This document shows, piece after piece, positions 6,698 through 14,963 of a stretch of DNA of 64,000 bases. The translations under genes were made by a program, and so were the position numbers. Each line of letters opens with the position of its first letter. The stretch's first letter is position 1. A model generated the notes under the pieces. It searched no databases and was not told where the DNA came from. It saw only the letters and a program-made list of their open reading frames with translations. Source of the stretch: Microterricola pindariensis (GTDB lineage Bacteria; Actinomycetota; Actinomycetes; Actinomycetales; Microbacteriaceae); assembly GCF_002936985.1 (NCBI RefSeq), contig NZ_MPZN01000016.1, positions 1 through 64,000 of the forward strand. The letters run 5' to 3'.

Positions 6698-7648
6698 CTA
6701 GCGGCCGAGCATCTCGGCGATCGCGGACTCCGCGGTCTCGTTGCGGAAGGTGAAGCCGTCGGCGAGGAGCCGCTCGGGCACCACCTTGGCGCTGGCCAGC
6801 AGCAGCTGGTCGCCGGCCTCGCGCATGGTCAGCGAGACGAGCTTCTCGGGCACGGCGAAGCGGTAGGGCCGGTGCAGCTCGCTCGCGATGGCCTTGCTGA
6901 TGCGGTCGGCCGTGGCCGGGGTCGGCCCGACCAGGTTGACCGGACCGCTCAGCTGCGAGGTGAGCAGGTGGCGGATGGCGGCCGCCTCGTCGTACAGGCT
7001 GATCCACGGCCAGTGCTGGCCGCCGCTGCCCATCGGGCCGCCGAGACCGAGCTTGGTCAGCGTCTCGAGGCGGCTGAGCGCGCCGCCGTGGCCGAGCACG
7101 ATGCCGCTGCGGAACGTGACGACGCGCGTCTTCTCCGGGGCGAGGTGCGCCGCCCGCTCCCAGGCGTCGACGACGTCGGCGAGGAACCCGGTGCCGCGCT
7201 GCGCGTCCTCGGTGAGGCGCTCGCCCGGCCGGTCACCGTAGATGCCGACGGCCGAGGCGCTGAGGAACACGGGCGGCGGCGAGGACGCCATGCGCATGGC
7301 ATCCGTCAACGCGTGCGTCGTCTCGATCCGGGACGACAGGATCTCCTTGCGGTAGGCCGCCGTCCACGGCAGCCGGGCCAGCGAGGCGCCGGACAGGTTG
7401 ACGACGGCATCCACGCTGTTCATCAGGGTGAAGTCGAGGATGCGCGCGGTCGGCGCCCAGTTCACCTCGTTCTCGGCCTGCGGCCGTCGGCGGACGAGGC
7501 GCAGCACCGTGTGCCCCGTCGCCTCCAACTGGCGCGTGAGCTCGGTGCCGATGAGACCGGACGCGCCGGAGACCAGCACCCGCAGCTGCGACTCCTTCTG
7601 GCGGCGCGTGCGGGGGACGTGGCCGCTCGGGATGAAGCGGTCGCTCAC
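6698..7648 (-). CDS. TIGR01777-family NAD-dependent epimerase/dehydratase-like protein
   Basis: A 316-aa protein of the extended short-chain dehydrogenase/epimerase fold. The nucleotide-binding loop is G28-A-S-G-L-I-G34. The family-specific features VVNLSGASLA, SRIETTHALTDAM and SASAVGIYGDRPGE are all present, matching the TIGR01777 (YfcH-like) subfamily of unknown substrate. GTG 7646-7648 directly follows the OsmC stop codon (TAG 7649-7651 on the minus strand), implying translational coupling. It is the last gene of a minus-strand operon beginning with the thioredoxin-like gene. A bidirectional terminator lies downstream. Confidence 0.85.
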   Translation of the reverse strand: MSDRFIPSGHVPRTRRQKESQLRVLVSGASGLIGTELTRQLEATGHTVLRLVRRRPQAENEVNWAPTARILDFTLMNSVDAVVNLSGASLARLPWTAAYRKEILSSRIETTHALTDAMRMASSPPPVFLSASAVGIYGDRPGERLTEDAQRGTGFLADVVDAWERAAHLAPEKTRVVTFRSGIVLGHGGALSRLETLTKLGLGGPMGSGGQHWPWISLYDEAAAIRHLLTSQLSGPVNLVGPTPATADRISKAIASELHRPYRFAVPEKLVSLTMREAGDQLLLASAKVVPERLLADGFTFRNETAESAIAEMLGR

Positions 7649-8074
7649 CTAGGCGAGGTCGGCTTCGAGCGTGATCGGGATGCCCGCCAGCGCCTGCGAG
7701 ATGGGGCAGCCGGCCTTGGCCTCCTCCGCGATGCGGTGGAACTCCTCCTCGTCGATGCCGGGCACAACCGCGTTGACCAGCAGGTGGCTGCCGAGCACGC
7801 CCTTGCCGGCCTCGAAGGTGACCGCCGCCGTTGTCTGGATGCTGGTCGGCGTGAAGCCGGCCTGCGTCAGCGCGAGCGAGAACGCCATCGAGAAGCAGGA
7901 GGCGTGCGCCGCCCCGAGCAGCTCTTCAGGGTTCGTCGTGTGCGGGGCTCCCTCTGAGCGGGCCTTCCAGTTCACGGGGAACTCCCCGGTCTGCGATGAA
8001 TCCAGGGTGACCGTGCCGGAACCCTCGAAGAGTGATCCGTTCCATACCGTTGTTGCTTCGCTGGTGAGCGCCAT
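7649..8074 (-). CDS. osmC: OsmC family peroxiredoxin
   Basis: Thiol-dependent hydroperoxide reductase of the OsmC/Ohr superfamily, 141 aa, cytoplasmic. The two redox cysteines are C60 in GAAHASCFSMAFS and C123 in AGCPISQAL, each in its expected context; the TNPEELLGAAHASCF stretch points to OsmC rather than Ohr. RBS AGGAGG lies just upstream of ATG 8074. It sits between a DUF4395/thioredoxin pair and the epimerase, so the operon looks like a thiol-redox or oxidative-stress unit. Confidence 0.9.
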   Translation of the reverse strand: MALTSEATTVWNGSLFEGSGTVTLDSSQTGEFPVNWKARSEGAPHTTNPEELLGAAHASCFSMAFSLALTQAGFTPTSIQTTAAVTFEAGKGVLGSHLLVNAVVPGIDEEEFHRIAEEAKAGCPISQALAGIPITLEADLA

Positions 8075-8096
8075 TGTGAAACCTCCTGCGCCCAGC

Positions 8097-8630
8097 CTAT
8101 CCGCGCAGGCGGACGAGCAGGACGTAGATCTGGCATCCGAGGCAGTATCCGAACACCGCGTTGAGGAAGGCCGCGACGAAGGCGGCGGCCGCCGCGATAC
8201 CGACCGCGACGGGCAGCCCGAGCAGGCCGAGCACGACTCCGATGCCGGTGACGACGAGCCCGACCCCCTGCGCGAAGGTCGGCGGCCGCGGGTCCTCCCA
8301 CTCCGTGGGCGCCGCCAGCCGCGGGCGCACCAGCTTCTGGAACAGCAGGCCGTAGGGGTGGCGGCGGATGCCGGCGAAGGCGCCCCACGCGAAGAGGGCG
8401 GCGATCGCGGCGAGGCCGAGCAGGGCCGCCGTCTCCGCACCGGAGAGCGCGAGCAGCACCACCGCGAACAGCAGCACCGCCGTGATCGCGGCGCTGAATC
8501 GTGGGCCGCGCGGGTCGATGCCGGCGGGCGCGGTGGGCGTGTCGGCGTTCGCGGCGGCCGCGGGCGCGGTGGCGGGCGCGGACGCGGCGGGCGTGTGCGG
8601 GGCGGCCGGCTCAGCGGATGGCAGCGACAT
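8097..8630 (-). CDS. DUF4395 domain membrane protein
   Basis: A 177-aa protein with a disordered Ala/Pro-rich N-terminus (about 1-36), then four predicted hydrophobic helices (about 45-62, 66-84, 122-140, 143-162). The conserved DUF4395 landmarks are IDPRGPRFSA, RRHPYGLLFQ, WEDPRPPTFAQGVGL and a terminal GYCLGCQIY. That last segment holds a CxxC (about C162 and C165) at the membrane, a plausible redox or metal site. Its ATG lies 20 bp inside the upstream thioredoxin-like gene, so the two are tightly coupled. The molecular function of DUF4395 is not established to my knowledge. Confidence 0.85.
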   Translation of the reverse strand: MSLPSAEPAAPHTPAASAPATAPAAAANADTPTAPAGIDPRGPRFSAAITAVLLFAVVLLALSGAETAALLGLAAIAALFAWGAFAGIRRHPYGLLFQKLVRPRLAAPTEWEDPRPPTFAQGVGLVVTGIGVVLGLLGLPVAVGIAAAAAFVAAFLNAVFGYCLGCQIYVLLVRLRG

Positions 8631-9081
8631 GGGAGTCCTCTCCGAGAATCTGTTCGATGGCGTGGGTGAGCGTGCGCCGCTCCGGCGCCCCGCCGATCCG
8701 GGTGTGCACGGCGCCGGAGGCGTCCAGCACGAGAACGGTCGGCGTCTGCATGATCCGGAAGCGCCGGGCCAGGTCGGCCCGCTGGCCGAGGTCGATCTCG
8801 ACGGTGCGGACGCCCTCGTGCGCGGCGGCGACGCCGGCGAGCAGCACCCGGGTCTGCGGGCAGCGCGCACAGAACTCGGTGGAGAACTGCAGCAGCGTCG
8901 CACGGCTGCCGAAGAGCGCGGGGGTGCCGGCGGCATCCGCCAGCTCGGCCGGGGTCAGAACGGGGGAGAGGGCGGCCGGGGCGCGTCGGGCGCGCCCGCT
9001 CCGCGCCTTCCAGAGCAGGCCGAGCGCCGTGCTCAGGGCGAGCAGGGCGAGGGCGCCGACCAGGGCGGGAGGCCAATTCAT
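8611..9081 (-). CDS. Membrane-anchored thioredoxin-like protein
   Basis: A 156-aa protein with one N-terminal hydrophobic helix (about 5-25) followed by basic residues, and a thioredoxin fold with active site C71-A-R-C74 (FSTEFCARCPQTR) and a cis-Pro segment MQTPTVLV. Positive-inside logic puts the thioredoxin domain in the cytoplasm, but orientation is uncertain. It overlaps the DUF4395 gene by 20 bp and is the first gene of the operon. The start is set by a TAGATT -10 exactly 6 nt upstream of ATG 9081. The C-x-R-C motif is unlike the classical CGPC, so redox potential and partner probably differ from housekeeping thioredoxin. Confidence 0.85.
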   Translation of the reverse strand: MNWPPALVGALALLALSTALGLLWKARSGRARRAPAALSPVLTPAELADAAGTPALFGSRATLLQFSTEFCARCPQTRVLLAGVAAAHEGVRTVEIDLGQRADLARRFRIMQTPTVLVLDASGAVHTRIGGAPERRTLTHAIEQILGEDSHVAAIR

Positions 9082-9087
9082 GCGGTG

Positions 9088-9093
9088 AATCTA
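9088..9093 (-). promoter_or_regulatory. -10 element TAGATT, leaderless start of the thioredoxin operon
   Basis: On the minus strand TAGATT, a 6-nt gap (CACCGC), then ATG 9081. No RBS is present. Confidence 0.55.
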
Positions 9094-9159
9094 CGCGGGG
9101 ATCGAGCCGCGCGGTCGACTGTGACGGCGAATGACAGCCGCAGCCCGGCGGCGGCCGAC

Positions 9160-9165
9160 TAGCAT
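9160..9165 (+). promoter_or_regulatory. -10 element TAGCAT, start of thyA-folA
   Basis: TAGCAT, then 6 nt (CGAGGG), then GTG 9172. The GAGGG could alternatively be a very close Shine-Dalgarno; the spacing fits a leaderless start. Confidence 0.5.
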
Positions 9166-9171
9166 CGAGGG

Positions 9172-9996
9172 GTGAGCGCGACGACCCCCACCCCCGGCAT
9201 TGCCACCCCGTACGAAGACCTGCTGCGAGAGGTGCTCGAAACGGGCACGCAGAAGACCGACCGCACCGGCACCGGGACGCGCAGCGTCTTCGGCCGCCAG
9301 GTCCGCTTCGACCTGGCCGAGGGCTTCCCGCTCATCACCACCAAGCGCGTGCACTTCAAGTCCATCGCCTACGAGCTGCTCTGGTTCCTCCGCGGCGAGA
9401 GCAACGTCGGCTGGCTGCGCGAGCACGGCGTCACCATCTGGGACGAGTGGGCGGATGCCGCCGGCGAGCTCGGCCCCGTCTACGGCGTGCAGTGGCGCTC
9501 CTGGCCGACGCCGAGCGGCGAGCAGATCGACCAGATCACCGAGGTGATCGAGCAGATCAAGACCAACCCGGACTCGCGCCGGCTGATCGTCAGCGCCTGG
9601 AACCCGGCCGACATCCCGAACATGGCCCTGGCCCCCTGCCACGCCCTGTTCCAGTTCTACGTCGCCGACGGCAAGCTCAGCTGCCAGCTCTACCAGCGCA
9701 GTGCGGACATGTTCCTCGGCGTCCCGTTCAACATCGCCAGCTACGCGCTGCTCACCCACATGATCGCGGCGCAGACCGGCCTCGAGGTGGGCGACTTCGT
9801 CTGGACCGGCGGCGACTGCCACATCTACGACAACCACGTCGAGCAGGTCACCGAACAGCTGAGCCGCGAGCCGTACCCGTACCCGAGCCTCGAGATCACC
9901 GCCGAGCGGCCGAGCGTGCTCGACTACGAGTTCGAGGACTTCGCCGTCGTCGACTACCAGCACCACCCCGCCATCCGCGGCGCCGTCGCCGTATGA
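9172..9996 (+). CDS. thyA: Thymidylate synthase (folate-dependent, ThyA type)
   Basis: Methylates dUMP to dTMP using 5,10-methylene-tetrahydrofolate, producing dihydrofolate. The 274-aa protein carries the nucleophile C156 in [14 protein letters not shown], the phosphate-binding RTGTGT near residue 31, and the [15 protein letters not shown] segment. Length matches the family. It overlaps folA by 4 bp (ATGA), coupling dihydrofolate production with its re-reduction. The GTG start is the one placed by the upstream -10. Confidence 0.97.
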   Translation: MSATTPTPGIATPYEDLLREVLETGTQKTDRTGTGTRSVFGRQVRFDLAEGFPLITTKRVHFKSIAYELLWFLRGESNVGWLREHGVTIWDEWADAAGELGPVYGVQWRSWPTPSGEQIDQITEVIEQIKTNPDSRRLIVSAWNPADIPNMALAPCHALFQFYVADGKLSCQLYQRSADMFLGVPFNIASYALLTHMIAAQTGLEVGDFVWTGGDCHIYDNHVEQVTEQLSREPYPYPSLEITAERPSVLDYEFEDFAVVDYQHHPAIRGAVAV

Positions 9997-10580
9997 GCGC
10001 GGGCACGGATACCGCAGGCGGCGCGGCCGTGGCACCGGCACCGATCAGCGTCGGCCTGATCTGGGCCGAGGCGCGCGGCGGCGTGATCGGTCTGAACGGC
10101 GTCATGCCCTGGCACGTGCCGGAGGACCTCGCCCACTTCAAAGCGGCGACGCTCGGCGGCGCGGTCGTGATGGGGCGCAAGACCTGGGACTCGATCCCGG
10201 AGCGGTTCCGGCCGTTCTCCGGCCGCGAGAACATCGTCGTCACGCGGCAGGCCGACTGGTCGGCCGACGGCGCGCACACGGCCGGCTCGCTGGCCGACGG
10301 CGTGGCCCTCGCGGCATCCCTGACCCCGGGGGACCGCGTCTGGGTGATCGGCGGCGCCGAGATCTTCGCGCTGGCCCTGGCCGGCAGCGGGGTGGCGGCC
10401 GATGGCGGGTTCCTCGTCGACCGGCTCGAGGTCACCGAGATCGACGCCGCGTTCGACGGCGACACCCACGCCCCGGCGATCGATTCCGGCTGGTCGGTGC
10501 AGGCGTCCGATCCGGAATCCGGCTGGCACACCTCCCGCACCGGCTTGGACTACCGCTTCCTCAGCTACGCCCGCGCCTGA
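9993..10580 (+). CDS. folA: Dihydrofolate reductase
   Basis: Reduces dihydrofolate to tetrahydrofolate with NADPH, regenerating the folate oxidised by ThyA. The 195-aa protein starts at ATG 9993, inside the thyA stop. The first ~17 residues are an Ala/Gly-rich lead; the fold starts at [32 protein letters not shown], with the Trp-His and the acidic PED segment of the active site. [10 protein letters not shown] and [10 protein letters not shown] mark NADPH binding. Directly after the stop codon comes a run of degenerate ~20-bp repeats. Confidence 0.95.
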   Translation: MSAGTDTAGGAAVAPAPISVGLIWAEARGGVIGLNGVMPWHVPEDLAHFKAATLGGAVVMGRKTWDSIPERFRPFSGRENIVVTRQADWSADGAHTAGSLADGVALAASLTPGDRVWVIGGAEIFALALAGSGVAADGGFLVDRLEVTEIDAAFDGDTHAPAIDSGWSVQASDPESGWHTSRTGLDYRFLSYARA

Positions 10581-10700
10581 GCGCCACCGCTCCGCCCTGA
10601 GCGCCACCACCCCGCCCCCTGATCGCCACCGCTCCGCCCTGAGCGCCGCAGCCCCGCGCCTGAGCGCCTCCTCCCGGGCCCCTGATCGCCCGCGCCACTC
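10576..10700. repeat. Six degenerate ~20-bp tandem repeats starting at the folA stop codon
   Basis: Units begin with CCTGA(G/T)CGCC and recur every 18-22 bp from 10576 to about 10700 (for example CCTGAGCGCCACCGCTCC and CCTGATCGCCACCGCTCC). The first TGA is the folA stop codon. The theme TGAGCGC-plus-C-rich is the same as in the tandem repeat at 6479-6520. Confidence 0.7.
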
Positions 10701-11018
10701 CACTGCGGCGCGACCCCCGGTGTCCGTAGCCAGTTCGCGGATGAGGCCGCCCATACACCGACGGAACGGCCAGATATGGCCGGAAATGTCCCCCGCATCC
10801 GCCGACCGGCTACGAGCGCTCGGCGGTGGAACGGGCAGGGGGTACGGCGGGGCAGGCGGGAGCGGCGGGGCGTACGGGGCGCAGCGGCGTGCAGGGGTGC
10901 GGCGGGGTGCGCGGGACACAGCGGAGCACAGTTCTGCACAGGCTGGCGGTCGGCGCGAGTTGTGCCCAGCTTGTGAACGGGCCTCCGATGCGGCCAGCGG
11001 GTGGGTGACACTCAGTGC
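10701..11018. other. Non-coding gap with a G-rich plus strand
   Basis: No credible gene. From about 10826 to 10918 the plus strand is strongly G-skewed with many GGGG/GGG runs (GGCAGGGGGTACGGCGGGG and similar), which could form G-quadruplexes or simply be biased filler. The long minus-strand frame here is Pro/Arg-rich and lacks an RBS, so I treat it as a shadow. Confidence 0.55.
10931..10978. repeat. Imperfect inverted repeat upstream of the DUF559 gene
   Basis: GTTC...ACAGGCTGG (10931-10946) pairs with CCAGCTTGTGAAC (10966-10978): 13 base pairs including one G-T wobble, with a 3-nt bulge and a 19-nt loop. It ends 40 bp before ATG 11019 and may be a regulatory stem or operator for that gene. 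Confidence 0.4.
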
Positions 11019-11963
11019 ATGTTGACACCAGTTGAGGTAGCCGCCCAGTGTCGCTCCCTGGGCGGCGTCGCCCGCACGGCCGAGCTCCGTGCCCGCGGCG
11101 CGAGCCGGCATTGCCTGCGCCGCGCCGTGCACGACGGTTCGATCGAGCGATTGCGCGAGGGCATCTATGCGCTACCCGACATCGGCCAGAGCCGGCGAGC
11201 CGCCATCCTGCACGGCGGGGTGCTGGGGTGCGTGTCTGCGGCTCAGGCTGCGGGCCTCTGGGTCATGCCCTTCACGGGGTTGCACGTCTGGCTCACCCCG
11301 ACCGGCCACGAACGTGCCCACGAGGACTGCCAGTGCGTGGCGCACTGGAGCGAGGCGATCGCGTTCCGTCGCAACCGGGCCGTGATGACGGTGCCGCTCG
11401 CGCTCGAGCAGATGGCCTTCTGCCTCGGGAGGGAGGCATTCTTCGTCGCGTTGGAATCGGCTCTCTTTCAACACAAGATCAGCGCCGCGGAGATCCGGTC
11501 GCTGCGCGCGCTGCTGCCACAGGGCTTCGACGATCTCTTCCACCTGGCGACAGCGTCCGCCGAGAGTGGACTCGAATCGCTCATCCGCTACCGTCTCGCC
11601 GCGCACGGCATCACCGTGCGCGCACAGGTCGTGATCCCCACCGTCGGGCGGGTCGACTTCGTTGTCGACGGTTGGTTGATCATCGAGGCGGACGGCAAGG
11701 GCAACCACGAGGCGCCGGGGCAGCGGCACCGCGATCGCCGCAGAGACGCACGCGCTGCCGCGCTGGGTTACGACACACTGCGTTTCGATTACGCGCTGAT
11801 CGTGCACGACTGGCCGAGCGTCGAGGCCGCGGTCCTCGGCGCGCTCCGGGCACGAGCGAGTCGGATCGTGGCCAGTGAGCGGATGCGCGGTGGAACACGC
11901 CGACGCAAGGGGCTGAAACCGACCGTGCGGGCCGTCGCATCCGCGGACCGGCCACAGCGATAG
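11019..11963 (+). CDS. AbiEi-type antitoxin HTH / DUF559 endonuclease-like protein
   Basis: A 314-aa protein. The N-terminal ~55 residues (LGGVARTAELRARGASRHCLRRAVHDGSIERLREGIYALPD) match the winged-helix domain of type IV AbiEi-family antitoxins. The C-terminal ~110 residues contain GRVDFVVDGWLIIEADGKGNHE...RDRRRDAAALGY, a DUF559/Vsr-like PD-(D/E)xK nuclease fold with D and E/D-x-K candidates. Such fusions are frequent and usually multicopy in Microbacteriaceae. No AbiEii toxin gene is adjacent, so it is an orphan. ATG 11019 is chosen for the family's typical MLTPVEV-like start; GTG 11001 is in frame and neither has a clear RBS. Confidence 0.75.
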   Translation: MLTPVEVAAQCRSLGGVARTAELRARGASRHCLRRAVHDGSIERLREGIYALPDIGQSRRAAILHGGVLGCVSAAQAAGLWVMPFTGLHVWLTPTGHERAHEDCQCVAHWSEAIAFRRNRAVMTVPLALEQMAFCLGREAFFVALESALFQHKISAAEIRSLRALLPQGFDDLFHLATASAESGLESLIRYRLAAHGITVRAQVVIPTVGRVDFVVDGWLIIEADGKGNHEAPGQRHRDRRRDARAAALGYDTLRFDYALIVHDWPSVEAAVLGALRARASRIVASERMRGGTRRRKGLKPTVRAVASADRPQR

Positions 11964-12063
11964 GCGCGCGCAAGCCGAATCCACGCCGCCCGGGTGGCGC
12001 AGTGAGGCCGCTCAGTGAGGCCGCCCGTGACGGCCCCCGGATGCCGCGGCGCCGCCGACCAGA

Positions 12064-12069
12064 TAACCT
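12064..12069 (+). promoter_or_regulatory. -10 element TAACCT, leaderless start of dapA
   Basis: TAACCT, a 7-nt gap, then GTG 12077. An overlapping TATGAT at 12069-12074 has a better hexamer but is only 2 nt from the start codon. Confidence 0.45.
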
Positions 12070-12076
12070 ATGATCT

Positions 12077-13054
12077 GTGTCTTCTACAGCGAATCCCTTC
12101 GGCCAGGTCCTCGTCGCACTCGTGACCCCTTTCACCGCAGACGGTGAAGTCGACTGGCCCGCGGTGGAGAAGCACATCGACGACGTCATCACGGCCGGAG
12201 CAGACGGCATCGTCGTCACCGGAACCACCGGCGAGACGTCCACCCTGACTGACCCGGAGAAGCTCAAGCTGGTCGAGGTCGGCAAGGACGTCGCGGCCGG
12301 CCGCGCCAAGATCATCACGGGCGGCGGCTCCAACGAGACCGCGCACGCCATCGAGCTCTACAAGGCCAGCGAGAAGGCCGGCGCCGACGGCATCATGATC
12401 GTCACGCCGTACTACAACAAGCCCACCCAGGCCGGCATCCTCACCCACTTCCGCATGGTCGCCGACGCCACCGACCTGCCCGTCATCATCTACGACATCC
12501 CCGGTCGCACCGGCGTGCCGATCAAGTACGAGACGATCATGCGCCTGGCCAAGCACCCGAACATCCTCGCCGTGAAGGACGCCAAGGGCGACTTCAGCGA
12601 GGTCAGCCGCGTGCTCAACCAGACCGACCTGATGTACTTCTCCGGCGACGACGCCAACGTGCTGCCGCACCTGGCCATCGGCGCCACCGGCCTCATCGGC
12701 GTCACCGCCAACATCGCCCCCGCCCCGTACCGCCAGATGATCGACGCCGTCAACGCGGGCGACCTCGCCACGGCGACCGCCGCGCACCAGGCGCTCGAGC
12801 CGCTCGTGCGCGCCGTCATGACGCACGTGCCCGGCACCGTCGCGGCCAAGTACATCCTGCACGGCCTCGGTCGCATCGGCAGCCCGCGCGTGCGGCTGCC
12901 CCTCGTCGGACCCGAAGAGTGGGAGGCCGCGCAGATCGAGGACGAACTCGACCTGGTCCGCGACATCCCCGGTCTCGACCTCTCCAACTTCCGCCCCGAC
13001 CGCAATGCCGCCGCCGGCGGCGCCCTGCCGAAGGTGGCCGGAACCACACGCTAG
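12077..13054 (+). CDS. dapA: 4-hydroxy-tetrahydrodipicolinate synthase
   Basis: Condenses pyruvate with aspartate semialdehyde, the first committed step to diaminopimelate and lysine. The 325-aa protein is a TIM barrel. The Schiff-base lysine is K167 in ILAVKDAKGD, catalytic tyrosines are Y113 (TPYYNKP) and Y139 (IIYDIPGRTG), and the TTGE loop is at 50-53. The GTG start follows the -10 directly. The C-terminus runs about 25 residues beyond the usual end. Followed 71 bp later by rnj with its own good RBS, the standard actinobacterial order. Confidence 0.96.
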   Translation: MSSTANPFGQVLVALVTPFTADGEVDWPAVEKHIDDVITAGADGIVVTGTTGETSTLTDPEKLKLVEVGKDVAAGRAKIITGGGSNETAHAIELYKASEKAGADGIMIVTPYYNKPTQAGILTHFRMVADATDLPVIIYDIPGRTGVPIKYETIMRLAKHPNILAVKDAKGDFSEVSRVLNQTDLMYFSGDDANVLPHLAIGATGLIGVTANIAPAPYRQMIDAVNAGDLATATAAHQALEPLVRAVMTHVPGTVAAKYILHGLGRIGSPRVRLPLVGPEEWEAAQIEDELDLVRDIPGLDLSNFRPDRNAAAGGALPKVAGTTR

Positions 13055-13125
13055 GAAACAACGCGCGGCCTGGCCGCGCCCACCACAACGAGGCTCGACG
13101 AGCCCGACATACGCAAGGAGGGCAT

Positions 13126-14802
13126 ATGCCCAACGACGTCTACGCACCGGCACCACTGCAGCCGGGAACACTCCGCATCACCCCGATCGGCGGTCTCGGC
13201 GAGATCGGCCGCAACATGACCACGTTCGAGATCGACGGCAAGATCCTGATCGTCGACTGCGGCGTGCTCTTCCCCGAGGAGCACCAGCCCGGTGTCGACC
13301 TGATCCTGCCCGACTTCACCCCGATCAAGGACCGCCTCGACGACATCGTCGGCGTCGTGCTCACGCACGGCCACGAGGACCACATCGGCGCGGTGCCCTA
13401 TCTGCTCCGCCTGCGCGCCGACATCCCCCTGATCGGCTCGACCCTGACGCTCGCCCTGATCGAGGCGAAGCTCAAGGAACACCGCATCAAGCCGTACACG
13501 CTGAACGTCGCAGAGGGCCAGATGGAGGCCCTCGGCCCGTTCGACCTTGAGTTCGTCGCCGTGAACCACTCGATCCCCGACGCCCTCGCCGTCGTCATCC
13601 ACTCGGTCGCCGGCACCGTTCTCGCCACCGGTGACTTCAAGATGGACCAGCTGCCGCTCGACGGCCGCCTGACCGACCTGCGCGAGTTCGCCCGCCTCGG
13701 CAAGAGCGGCGTCGACGTGTTCCTCGTCGACTCCACCAACGCCGACGTGCCCGGCTTCACCACGCCGGAGCGCTCGATCGGGCCCGTGCTCGACCAGGTC
13801 ATCTCCAAGGCGACCAAGAAGGTCGTCGTCGCCAGCTTCTCCAGCCACGTGCACCGCGTGCAGCAGGTGCTGGACGCCGCCCACGCCAACGGCCGCCGCG
13901 TGGCCCTCCTCGGCCGCTCGATGGTGCGCAACATGACCATCGCCGCCGAGCTCGGCTACCTCAAGGTTCCGGCCGGCGTCCTCGTGGACTACAAGAAGGC
14001 CGGCGACATCCCGGACAACAAGATCGTCTACATGTCGACCGGCTCGCAGGGCGAGCCGATGGCCGTGCTCAGCCGCATGGCCAACCGCGACCACCAGATC
14101 TCGGTCGGCGAGGGCGACACCGTCATCCTGGCCTCCAGCCTCATCCCCGGCAACGAGAACGCGGTCTACCGCATCATCGACGGCCTCACCAAGCTCGGCG
14201 CCAACGTCGTGCACAAGGGCAACGCCAAGGTGCACGTCTCCGGCCACGCCGCCGCCGGCGAGCTGCTCTACTGCTACAACATCCTGCAGCCGAAGAACGT
14301 CCTGCCCGTGCACGGCGAGCACCGCCACCTCTACGCCAACGCGCAGCTCGCGATCCAGACCGGTATCCCGGAGGAGAACGTGTTCCTCGGCGAGGACGGC
14401 TCCGTCTACGACCTCAAGGCCGGCGAGATGACGCAGGTCGGCCAGCTCGACCTCGGCTACGTCTACGTCGACGGCTCCACCGTCGGCGAGATCACCGATG
14501 CCGACCTCAAGGACCGTCGCATCCTCGGCGAGGAGGGCTTCATCTCGGTCATCGTGGTCGTGGACGCCTCCACCGGCAAGATCGTCGTCGGGCCCGAGAT
14601 CCACGCCAAGGGCTTCGCCGAGGACGACAAGATCTTCGACGCCGTCAAGCCGAAGATCGCCGCCGCGCTGACCGACGCCGCACAGAACGGCGTGCGCGAC
14701 ACGCACGCCCTGGCACAGGTCGTGCGCCGCACGGTCGGCCGCTGGGTGAACGTCTCCTACCGCCGCCGGCCGATGATCGTGCCGCTCGTGATCGAGGCCT
14801 AA
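13126..14802 (+). CDS. rnj: Ribonuclease J
   Basis: Metallo-beta-lactamase/beta-CASP ribonuclease with 5'-3' exonuclease and endonuclease activity in RNA turnover and rRNA maturation. The 558-aa protein has the zinc-binding signature H81-G-H83-E-D85-H86-I. Further metal ligands are in AVNHSIPDA (His near 145) and ATGDFKMD (Asp near 168). The beta-CASP segment SGHAAAGEL and the HGEHRHLYANA motif follow. Start ATG 13126 has AAGGAGGG at 13115-13122, 3-7 nt upstream; an upstream open frame in the dapA tail is a shadow. A strong terminator follows. Confidence 0.96.
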   Translation: MPNDVYAPAPLQPGTLRITPIGGLGEIGRNMTTFEIDGKILIVDCGVLFPEEHQPGVDLILPDFTPIKDRLDDIVGVVLTHGHEDHIGAVPYLLRLRADIPLIGSTLTLALIEAKLKEHRIKPYTLNVAEGQMEALGPFDLEFVAVNHSIPDALAVVIHSVAGTVLATGDFKMDQLPLDGRLTDLREFARLGKSGVDVFLVDSTNADVPGFTTPERSIGPVLDQVISKATKKVVVASFSSHVHRVQQVLDAAHANGRRVALLGRSMVRNMTIAAELGYLKVPAGVLVDYKKAGDIPDNKIVYMSTGSQGEPMAVLSRMANRDHQISVGEGDTVILASSLIPGNENAVYRIIDGLTKLGANVVHKGNAKVHVSGHAAAGELLYCYNILQPKNVLPVHGEHRHLYANAQLAIQTGIPEENVFLGEDGSVYDLKAGEMTQVGQLDLGYVYVDGSTVGEITDADLKDRRILGEEGFISVIVVVDASTGKIVVGPEIHAKGFAEDDKIFDAVKPKIAAALTDAAQNGVRDTHALAQVVRRTVGRWVNVSYRRRPMIVPLVIEA

Positions 14803-14823
14803 ACAGCCTCGCAGCAACGATCA

Positions 14824-14866
14824 GGGCCCCGGATGCCGCCTCGCGCGGCATCCGGGGCCCTTATTT
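14824..14866 (+). terminator. Rho-independent terminator after rnj
   Basis: A perfect 16-bp stem (14824-14839 with 14845-14860), 5-nt loop, then TTATTT. The stem contains one copy each of GGATGCCG and CGGCATCC, an octamer very frequent across this window. Confidence 0.9.
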
Positions 14867-14963
14867 GTGGGCGGGGGCATCCCTGAATCATCCCTGAGTA
14901 GGGTTTTCTGAGCGGTCGATCCCGATAGCGTTGGGCGCATTGTCGTCGAAGCAAGGGGGCCCC

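Noticed and set aside
10561-11132. Several overlapping frames in the folA-DUF559 gap
   Set aside because: Composition is set by the G-rich strand and by repeats; no family resemblance, no RBS.
12069-12074. TATGAT as the dapA -10 element
   Set aside because: Better hexamer, but only 2 nt from GTG 12077; the overlapping TAACCT has the spacing seen at the other genes. Left as an alternative.
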